NCBI GenBank assembly: GCA_035634055.1 | Contig: DASQDR010000124.1 | Coordinates: 1-30,044, forward strand | DNA from: JAICTV01 sp035634055 | GTDB lineage: Bacteria; Planctomycetota; Phycisphaerae; Tepidisphaerales; Tepidisphaeraceae | DNA length: 30,044 bases | Direction of reading: 5' to 3' | Part shown: positions 17,809 to 30,044 of the stretch, in pieces | Layout of the letters: every line of letters starts with the position of its first letter | Position numbering within the stretch: the stretch's first letter is position 1 | Translations under genes and position numbers: made by a program | Notes under the pieces: model-generated | The model's database searches: none | The model's input: only the letters and a program-made list of their open reading frames with translations | What the model was told of the DNA's origin: nothing

Positions 17809-18501
17809 ATGCCCCAAGTCATCGCACGTTCCAAGCGTTACCGGCAGGCCGCCGAGAAGGCGATCACCACGCCGGTGGACATCGACACCGCCATCGACGC
17901 CGTCAAGGCGTTTCCCGGCACCAAGTTCGACCAGTCGGTGGAGCTGATCTTCTCCCTCGGCATCGACGCCAAGCAGGCGGACCAGATGATCCGCGGGTCG
18001 CTGTCGCTGCCGCACGGCGTCGGCAAGACTAAGCGCGTGATCGCCTTCTGCCCCGAGCACCTGAAGGTGTCGGCCCTCAACGCGGGCGCGGTCAAGGCGG
18101 GCGGGCAGGAGCTGGTCGAGGAGGTCGAGAAGACCAACTTCACCGACTTCGACGTCGCCATCTCCACCCCGGACATGATGCGGTTCGTCGGGCGCCTCGG
18201 TAAGGTGCTGGGCCCGAAGGGGCTGATGCCGTCGCCGAAGGCGGGCACCGTGACCGCCGACGTCGGCACCGCCGTCCGCGACTACGCCGCCGGCAAGGTC
18301 GAGTTCCGCAACGACGCCGGCGGCAACGTCCACAGCGTCGTCGGCAAGGTCAGCTTCGACCGCGCCAAGCTGCACGACAACATCAACGCGATGATCGCGC
18401 AGATCCGCAAGATGAAGCCAGCCACCAGCAAGGGGGCGTTCTTCAAGAAGGTCGTCATCAAGGCGACCATGACGCCGGCGGTGCAGTTGAACGTTCAGTA
18501 A
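17809..18501 (+). CDS. rplA: 50S ribosomal protein L1
   Basis: A 230-residue L1, of normal length, which forms the mobile L1 stalk and helps release E-site tRNA. Diagnostic blocks are SLSLPHGVGKTKRV (about residues 64-77), GRLGKVLGPKGLMPSPKAGTV (about 128-148) and the C-terminal GKVSFDRAKLHDNI. The ATG start is set by AAGGAG 10 bases upstream. L1 also commonly acts as a translational repressor of its own mRNA, and a hairpin in its leader may serve this. The stop is followed within three bases by a large inverted repeat, and rplJ lies about 100 bases downstream. Confidence 0.98.
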   Translation: MPQVIARSKRYRQAAEKAITTPVDIDTAIDAVKAFPGTKFDQSVELIFSLGIDAKQADQMIRGSLSLPHGVGKTKRVIAFCPEHLKVSALNAGAVKAGGQELVEEVEKTNFTDFDVAISTPDMMRFVGRLGKVLGPKGLMPSPKAGTVTADVGTAVRDYAAGKVEFRNDAGGNVHSVVGKVSFDRAKLHDNINAMIAQIRKMKPATSKGAFFKKVVIKATMTPAVQLNVQ

Positions 18502-18503
18502 GT

Positions 18504-18588
18504 GTTGCCAGTGACCAGTTGCCAGTTGCCAGTGAGCGGCAGCCGGCGACGGGGTGTGACTGACAACTGGCAACTAACAACTGGCAAC
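18504..18588. repeat. Dyad element of TTGCCAGT-type units between rplA and rplJ
   Basis: Two 30-base arms (18504-18533 and 18559-18588) are reverse complements at 25 of 30 positions, around a 25-base GC-rich loop. Each arm is itself built of direct units related to GTTGCCAGT. The element starts two bases after the rplA stop and ends just before the rplJ ribosome binding site (AGAGG, 18594-18598). Its low-complexity sequence differs from the flanking coding DNA and resembles dispersed intergenic palindromes of the TTGCCAGTTGCCAGT type. It would form a strong RNA hairpin, without a T-run. Confidence 0.75.
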
Positions 18589-18603
18589 TCGCCAGAGGTT
18601 CCA

Positions 18604-19203
18604 ATGAGCAAAAAGGTCAAGAGCCTGATCCAGCGCGAGCTGGGAGAGAAGTTCAAGGGCGTGGACTCCGTCGCGGTGATCAACCCGCGCGGGATCCCGG
18701 CCACCAAGAACAACCAGATCCGCCGCCGACTCCGCGACAACAAGCTGCGGATGACCGTGGTGAAGAACACGCTGGCCAAGCGCGCCGCCGGTGACGGGAA
18801 GCTCAAGGGCTTCGACGCGCTGCTGGACGGCCCCAGCGCCGTGATCTACGGCGAGGCGTCGGTCGCGACCATCGCGCGGCTGCTGCTGGACGAGAAGAAG
18901 AACGATGACAAGATCGAGCTGCGCGGGATCTTCTTCGACGGCGAGATCTACACCGGCGACACCGGCGTGGAGCAGGTCAGCAAGCTGCCGACCCGCGAGG
19001 AAGCCGTCGGGCAGGTCGTCGCCCTGATCCTCGCGCCGGGCCAGCGCCTCGGCGGGATCTTCAAGGGCCAGGCCGGCAAGGTCGCCGCGCTCATCAAGGC
19101 GGTCGAGGAACGCGCCGAGAAATCCGGCGGCGCCGCCGCGCCCGAGGCAGCAGCAGCGCCAGCAGCACCAACCCCCGCGTCCGACGCGGCGCCGGCAACG
19201 TAA
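18604..19203 (+). CDS. rplJ: 50S ribosomal protein L10
   Basis: A 199-residue L10, the stalk protein that anchors L7/L12 dimers to 23S rRNA. I chose ATG 18604 (MSKKVKSLIQ) because AGAGG lies 5 bases upstream; the frame is open further back, but that extension (about 34 codons) would translate the repeat element. Family features are the N-terminal region with INPRGIPATKNNQIRRRL (about 24-41), KNTLAKRAA (about 54-62) and a central GPSAVIYGE. The C-terminal alpha helix that binds L12 is followed by an Ala/Pro-rich tail of about 26 residues (from about 174), longer than in E. coli L10. rplL follows after about 190 bases. Confidence 0.96.
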   Translation: MSKKVKSLIQRELGEKFKGVDSVAVINPRGIPATKNNQIRRRLRDNKLRMTVVKNTLAKRAAGDGKLKGFDALLDGPSAVIYGEASVATIARLLLDEKKNDDKIELRGIFFDGEIYTGDTGVEQVSKLPTREEAVGQVVALILAPGQRLGGIFKGQAGKVAALIKAVEERAEKSGGAAAPEAAAAPAAPTPASDAAPAT

Positions 19204-19223
19204 ACATCAACGAAGTACCGGCA

Positions 19224-19380
19224 TGGTCACTTCGGTGACCACGTCTTGAATCCAGTCCGACGTCCCGACTGCTCCCGCGCAGGGATTAAATGGCTTCGAC
19301 GTGAAGCCAGCTCTCGGACGAGGACGACATGTTCGACACGTTTGAGCCACGTTACGGCTCGCGGGGAGGCTTTGCCTCCC
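19224..19380 (+). promoter_or_regulatory. Four successive hairpins in the rplJ-rplL spacer
   Basis: The 191-base spacer holds TGGTCAC-TTCG-GTGACCA (19224-19241, UUCG tetraloop), TGGCTTC-gacgt-GAAGCCA (19291-19309), GAGCC-7 bases-GGCTC (19344-19360) and GGGAGGC-TTT-GCCTCCC (19364-19380). All stems are perfect. The last ends one base before the rplL ribosome binding site GAGGAG (19381-19386). Such spacing suggests control of rplL translation or mRNA processing, which would fit the need for more L12 than L10. Whether a promoter lies within is unclear; TTAAAT (19286-19291) lacks a -35. Confidence 0.55.
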
Positions 19381-19394
19381 GAGGAGATGAAGTC

Positions 19395-19796
19395 ATGGCG
19401 GAAGTTGCAGCAGACATCAAGGAACTCGGCGATCGCATCGTTGGCCTGACCCTGAAGCAGGCGGTCGACCTGGCGTCGTACCTGAAGGAAGAGCACGGCA
19501 TCGAGCCCGCCGCCGGCGGCGCGGTCATGATGGCCGGCCCCGCGGGCGGCGCAGGCGGCGCGGCTGCCGCACCGGCGGAAGAGAAGACGACCTTCGACGT
19601 CGTCCTCAAGGGCGGCGGCGACAAGAAGATCCAGGTCATCAAGGTCGTCCGCGCGGCGACCGGCCTGGGCCTGAAGGAAGCCAAGGACCTGGTCGAGGGC
19701 GCGCCCAAGACCGTCAAGGAAGGCCTGGCCAAGGACGAGGCCGAGAAGCTCCGCAAGGAGCTCGAGGAGCAGGGCGCCAGCGTCGAGCTCAAGTAA
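19395..19796 (+). CDS. rplL: 50S ribosomal protein L7/L12
   Basis: A 133-residue L7/L12, present in several copies per ribosome on the L10 stalk and recruiting translation factors. I chose ATG 19395 (MAEVAADIKELG) because GAGGAG sits 8 bases upstream; an ATG at 19329 would add 22 residues encoded by hairpin sequence. Domain order is the dimerising N-terminal helices (LTLKQAVDLASYLKEEHGI), an Ala/Gly-rich flexible hinge (about 42-63) and the globular C-terminal domain with KTTFDVVLK, KIQVIKVVRAATGLGLKEAK and LRKELEEQGASVELK at the end. It is followed by a strong terminator, so the operon probably ends here. Confidence 0.98.
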   Translation: MAEVAADIKELGDRIVGLTLKQAVDLASYLKEEHGIEPAAGGAVMMAGPAGGAGGAAAAPAEEKTTFDVVLKGGGDKKIQVIKVVRAATGLGLKEAKDLVEGAPKTVKEGLAKDEAEKLRKELEEQGASVELK

Positions 19797-19842
19797 GCTC
19801 GCCCTTCCGCGCGACCGACCCTCGGCACGCATTGCCAACACC

Positions 19843-19874
19843 GAAGAGGCGACCCGTTCCCGGGTCGCCTCTTC
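19843..19874 (+). terminator. Intrinsic terminator after rplL
   Basis: GAAGAGGCGACCCG (19843-19856), loop TTCC, and CGGGTCGCCTCTTC (19861-19874) form a perfect 14-bp stem. Only a short T-containing tail (TCGTTC) follows. It lies 46 bases after the rplL stop and separates the ribosomal protein genes from rpoB. Confidence 0.75.
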
Positions 19875-20068
19875 TCGTTCCCGATACAGCCGCCGCCGCC
19901 GCCGCCGCCATCACGCTAAAGCGGAACGCATCCAGGCGTAGCGAAGGCAACAGGCGTGGTGTTGGCACCTGCCCACTTCACCCGTGCCCACCACTCGGGG
20001 CCGGGGATTCGATTCATCTCGCGACCGCCTGCGTGAGCGCGCACCGGTTTTTCTCTGCTACGACGCAA
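19875..20068. other. Non-coding stretch between the rplL terminator and the rpoB promoter region
   Basis: No gene is supported here. A run of seven GCC units lies at 19889-19909, a simple triplet repeat. A weaker hairpin is formed by GTGGT..GGCAC (19956-19968) and GTGCC..ACCAC (19984-19994). Nothing else stands out before the palindrome at 20069. Confidence 0.5.
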
Positions 20069-20110
20069 CAACCGATATCGGTTGACGGTTCAGAAAACGT
20101 GCGGTAGGTT
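20069..20110 (+). promoter_or_regulatory. Distal rpoB promoter candidate with overlapping 16-base palindrome
   Basis: TTGACG (20082-20087) is 17 bases from TAGGTT (20105-20110, only 3 of 6). The perfect palindrome CAACCGATATCGGTTG (20069-20084) overlaps the start of the -35 box, where a dimeric regulator could act. The palindrome is certain; the promoter reading is inferred. The leader to rpoB would be about 370 bases. Confidence 0.4.
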
Positions 20111-20213
20111 TGGGTGGTCAGTTGGCTGATCGGGAAGAAGAAGAACAAGTCGGCGAATTACCAAGGCTCCCCGCGAGGAAGGTGGGAAGGGGTCTTGGCG
20201 TTTCTTTTTGCGC

Positions 20214-20241
20214 TTGACTCCGAGAGCTAAGCGCATATCCT
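20214..20241 (+). promoter_or_regulatory. Main rpoB promoter candidate
   Basis: TTGACT (20214-20219, 5 of 6) is 16 bases from TATCCT (20236-20241, 4 of 6). The expected start is near 20248, giving a leader of about 240 bases that contains the hairpins at 20296-20416. It has the best -35/-10 pair in the 690-base gap upstream of rpoB. Confidence 0.5.
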
Positions 20242-20295
20242 TCGAAACCTTAGTCGAATTTCCGGGCGCAGAAAGTGTTGCCGCACCCGGACGCA

Positions 20296-20331
20296 AAGCC
20301 GCTTACCGAGACGTAAAGCGGCTTGTTTTGT
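20296..20331 (+). terminator. Terminator-like hairpin in the rpoB leader (possible attenuator)
   Basis: AAGCCGCTT (20296-20304) pairs perfectly with AAGCGGCTT (20316-20324) across an 11-base loop, and GTTTTGT follows. This is the form of an intrinsic terminator, placed about 50 bases after the candidate start and 155 bases before rpoB. It could attenuate transcription into rpoB. A further imperfect hairpin (CCGGGCGC/GCACCCGG, about 20263-20291) lies just upstream and could be part of an alternative fold. Confidence 0.5.
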
Positions 20332-20351
20332 CGACTTAGCGAAATTTCTTC

Positions 20352-20416
20352 AACGCTCTTGAGCGTTCGCGTCGGCAGCATGGAGCCCTTGCCGGGGGTA
20401 TAGAGTGCCGACGCGA
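20352..20416 (+). promoter_or_regulatory. Paired stems in the rpoB leader
   Basis: AACGCTC-TT-GAGCGTT forms a 7-bp hairpin (20352-20367). Starting at its last base, TCGCGTCGGCA (20367-20377) pairs perfectly with TGCCGACGCGA (20406-20416), an 11-bp stem around a 28-base loop. The two stems abut and could stack. Together with the terminator-like hairpin upstream they make a structured leader of a kind used in autoregulation; no known leader family is recognised. Confidence 0.5.
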
Positions 20417-20486
20417 CGGGCGGATTCACGGCCATCCGCACGAGCATGAAGATTCCTCCCGCCCCTGACGGAAAAGGACAGAACTG

Positions 20487-24263
<3,777 letters not shown>

Positions 24264-24298
24264 GCGCCCGCGCGATCGGTTCCCTTGGAGTGACGTTG

Positions 24299-24673
24299 AT
24301 GGAATGGGATGAGATTGGCCAGGATAGCCTGCGAGCGGCGCGGCGTGCTCAGAGCGAGCACGTTCGCACCGCCGTCTCGCGCGCCTATTACGCCTTTCAC
24401 TCCGTCCTGACGCGAGCGCTCATCGACGCAGGTTATGCGTTGGCAGCAAATCGGCAGACGCCGCCTCACAACGCGCAAGCGAAACTGATTGGCGAGCACT
24501 TCGGCGGGCGCGGGAACCACTTTGTGCGCGACCTTCGAGCCATCTACCGGCGACTCTACGCCGCACGGCTGGACGCGGATTACAACCGTCGGGCCACCGT
24601 GGACTCCCGTGTCTCTCTGCAAGCGGTTCGTGACGCTCACCGAGCTTTTCAGATGCTGGAGGTGACGCCGTGA
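24299..24673 (+). CDS. HEPN-domain protein inserted between rpoB and rpoC
   Basis: A 124-residue all-alpha protein of HEPN type (UPF0332-like). I chose ATG 24299 (MEWDEIGQDSLRAARR) because GGAG lies 8 bases upstream; an in-frame GTG at 24260 overlaps the rpoB stop and is an alternative. The core SRAYYAFHSVL has R28-x5-H34, fitting the Rx4-6H motif of HEPN ribonucleases. HEPN proteins are often toxins or partners of nucleotidyltransferases; here the partner is a different small protein, overlapping by GTGA. Codons are less GC-biased than in rpoB. It starts 35 bases after the rpoB stop and should be co-transcribed with it. Activity is not proven; related family members may lack toxicity. I see no signal peptide. 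Confidence 0.75.
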   Translation: MEWDEIGQDSLRAARRAQSEHVRTAVSRAYYAFHSVLTRALIDAGYALAANRQTPPHNAQAKLIGEHFGGRGNHFVRDLRAIYRRLYAARLDADYNRRATVDSRVSLQAVRDAHRAFQMLEVTP

Positions 24674-24933
24674 CGCTGCTTAGTGATGTTGCGGAAAGAC
24701 AACGGATTGCCTCGCTCGCGCAGCGGGCGTTGGACAAGCGGCAGCCGAGTCAATACCGGGTCGATGTGGACAGCGACAACGTGCTGCATGAAGACGATTG
24801 GTATCAGGTGCTCGTAAAGACCCCGGGAGACGTTCGCACATACGAGTTTTACGACGTGCTGGCGAATGCCGAGGCCGAACTTCAGGATGAGCAGGGACTA
24901 CAGATATTGCTGGTGCCTGTTGTTGGCGATTAG
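24670..24933 (+). CDS. Unrecognised 87-residue partner of the HEPN protein
   Basis: The GTG start overlaps the HEPN stop (GTGA), a sign of translational coupling. The product begins MTLLSDVAERQRIASLAQRA, probably helical, followed by strand-like and acidic sequence (VDVDSDNVLHEDDWYQVLVK) and a hydrophobic end (LQILLVPVVGD). I cannot assign a domain. It is not an MNT nucleotidyltransferase, the usual HEPN partner, since there is no GSxxRG motif. Codons such as CTA, ATA and GTA, rare in neighbouring rpoB and rpoC, suggest a different origin. An antitoxin or scaffold role is inference from the gene arrangement. It ends 74 bases before the rpoC start. A chance ORF is unlikely given the overlap and the protein-like composition. 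Confidence 0.65.
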   Translation: MTLLSDVAERQRIASLAQRALDKRQPSQYRVDVDSDNVLHEDDWYQVLVKTPGDVRTYEFYDVLANAEAELQDEQGLQILLVPVVGD

Positions 24934-24949
24934 CGGCGGCATCACGGAT

Positions 24950-24985
24950 TAAAATAGAGTTGAACCGCGGGATGACCTGCCCGCG
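24950..24985 (+). promoter_or_regulatory. Candidate -10 element and hairpin upstream of rpoC
   Basis: TAAAAT (24950-24955, 5 of 6 consensus bases) lies just after the partner gene. No -35 at proper spacing is seen; the nearest, TTGGCG (24923-24928), is 21 bases away. CGCGGG-8 bases-CCCGCG (24966-24985) forms a perfect 6-bp hairpin before the rpoC start. rpoC could therefore be expressed partly on its own, which would matter if the cassette inserted into an older rpoBC operon. Confidence 0.3.
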
Positions 24986-25007
24986 CTACGTGAGAAAGAG
25001 AACGATC

Positions 25008-29435
<4,428 letters not shown>

Positions 29436-29452
29436 GGCCGGTCGGACAGCCT

Positions 29453-29510
29453 CATAACGTCACCTAACCCCACGCCCCGGCGCCCGCAGCGCCGGGGCGT
29501 GGTCGTTATG
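29453..29510 (+). terminator. Intrinsic terminator after rpoC
   Basis: CACGCCCCGGCG (29471-29482), a 7-base loop and CGCCGGGGCGTG (29490-29501) form a perfect 12-bp stem. Outer arms CATAACG (29453-29459) and CGTTATG (29504-29510) pair as well, extending the structure. The T-run is weak. It starts 18 bases after the rpoC stop. Confidence 0.7.
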
Positions 29511-29597
29511 TGGCGCGGGCGAGTGCACCGGTACGGTGGCTATCTTGTTGATGCGGCCGCAGGGGATTCTGGCGACGGCGGACGCCATTCTAACCCT

Positions 29598-29820
29598 TTA
29601 TGTCACTTGCACTTGCCTACACCTGAACTGGCCTGTGCGTGAGGCGTAGTACTCAGTGCCGCCCAGCCCCGTCGCCTTGACAGGGTGGCCTACAGTTACC
29701 AAACTGCCCGCCCACTTGAGGGGCAGGAGAATCGGCAAAGTCGCAAAGGTCTGTCCTTGCCACGCCGATAGCACCGTCGCGGCCGCACCATTTGGGCCGA
29801 TCGCTTCATCTAAGGAATAG
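29598..29820 (-). pseudogene. Possible gene remnant between rpoC and topA
   Basis: The 385-base gap 29436-29820 has no clear gene. On the minus strand a frame ending at 29598 reads protein-like sequence (GPNGAAATVLSAWQGQTF and GGTEYYASRTGQFRC), with a hydrophobic stretch between, in DNA less GC-rich than its neighbours. It has no start of its own here: the open frame continues into the antisense of topA, and no ribosome binding site is seen. It may be the 3' end of a broken gene, or chance. I recognise no family. Confidence 0.22.
29677..29705 (+). promoter_or_regulatory. Candidate topA promoter
   Basis: A perfect -35 TTGACA (29677-29682) is 17 bases from CAAACT (29700-29705), which matches only 3 of 6 bases of the -10 consensus. 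The leader to topA would be about 110 bases. No better pair lies between the rpoC terminator and topA. Confidence 0.35.
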
Positions 29821-30044
29821 ATGGCCAAGAAGAACGGCAAAAAGTCCCTCGTGATCGTCGAGTCCCCCGCCAAGGCCAAGACGATTAACAAGTACCTCGG
29901 CGACGACTTCGTGGTGAAGGCGTCGATGGGGCACGTGCGCGACCTCCCCAGCAAGGGGATGGGCGTGGACCTGGAAACGTTCGAGCCCGCCTACGAGATC
30001 CTCGAGAGCCGCGGCAAGGTCATCAGCGAGCTGAAGAAGCTGGC
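29821..30044 (+). CDS. topA: DNA topoisomerase I (5' part, runs off window)
   Basis: The first 74 complete codons of topA, a type IA topoisomerase that relaxes negative supercoils and starts with a Toprim domain. The start ATG has AAGGA (29812-29816) only 4 bases upstream, a short spacing. The Toprim block is clear: SLVIVESPAKAKTINKYLG with the conserved glutamate E14, followed by VKASMGHVRDLPSKGMGVD, as in other TopA proteins. The active-site tyrosine, zinc fingers and C-terminus are outside the window. An AT-richer gap and a strong terminator separate it from rpoC, so it should be transcribed separately. Confidence 0.96.
   Translation, partial: MAKKNGKKSLVIVESPAKAKTINKYLGDDFVVKASMGHVRDLPSKGMGVDLETFEPAYEILESRGKVISELKKL

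Noticed and set aside
18502..18603. N-terminal extension of L10 from an upstream start at 18502
   Set aside because: The extension would translate the dyad repeat, and AGAGG at 18594-18598 points to ATG 18604, which matches the family start.
19889..19909. Seven GCC triplets as a functional or CRISPR-like repeat
   Set aside because: It is a short simple-sequence run without spacers, common in GC-rich genomes.
19832..20107. 91-codon + strand frame after rplL
   Set aside because: It covers the terminator hairpin and the GCC triplet run, has no ribosome binding site and gives a low-complexity alanine tract.

Overview
The window looks like chromosomal DNA of a GC-rich planctomycete, probably class Phycisphaerae. 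This is inferred from very large secreted proteins that combine autotransporter-associated beta-strand repeats (PATR type), dockerin-like EF-hand pairs and PEP-CTERM tails, next to an ordinary bacterial L11-L1-L10-L12-RpoB-RpoC block. No rRNA, tRNA, CRISPR array or intact insertion sequence is visible.

Left part (1-16600): an incomplete leftward gene for a giant repeat protein of at least 1,776 residues is divergent from a rightward three-gene operon. The operon encodes a GH16 glucanase, a trypsin-like protease and a BNR_4 (ulvan-lyase-like) protein, each about 1,200 residues. Its genes overlap by four bases at each junction (ATGA), so translation is probably coupled. The three proteins differ in their N-terminal module but share blocks in mosaic fashion: a LamG-like block in the first two, a PATR block in the first and third, and the same dockerin-like/PEP-CTERM tail in all three. 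Together they look like a surface or secreted polysaccharide-degradation set.

Middle part (16600-20486): a small membrane protein gene precedes rplK, with no secE or nusG between them. rplK and rplA are separated by 350 bases holding a possible broken minus-strand gene, a promoter and a possible L1-responsive hairpin. rplA and rplJ are separated by a 30-base-arm dyad built from TTGCCAGT-like units. rplJ and rplL are separated by four hairpins, the last next to the rplL ribosome binding site. A strong terminator follows rplL. A 690-base region before rpoB holds two candidate promoters (one with a 16-base palindrome on its -35 box), a terminator-like hairpin and an 11-bp stem.

Right part (20487-30044): rpoB and rpoC are intact but are separated by a two-gene cassette, a HEPN-domain protein and an unrecognised 87-residue partner overlapping by four bases, with less GC-biased codons than its hosts. 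rpoC has its own -10-like element and ends at a strong terminator. After a low-information gap with a possible gene remnant, topA starts and runs off the window.

The most unusual items are the HEPN pair inside rpoB-rpoC, the structured rpoB and rplL leaders, the rplA-rplJ dyad, and the coupled mosaic GH16/protease/lyase operon.
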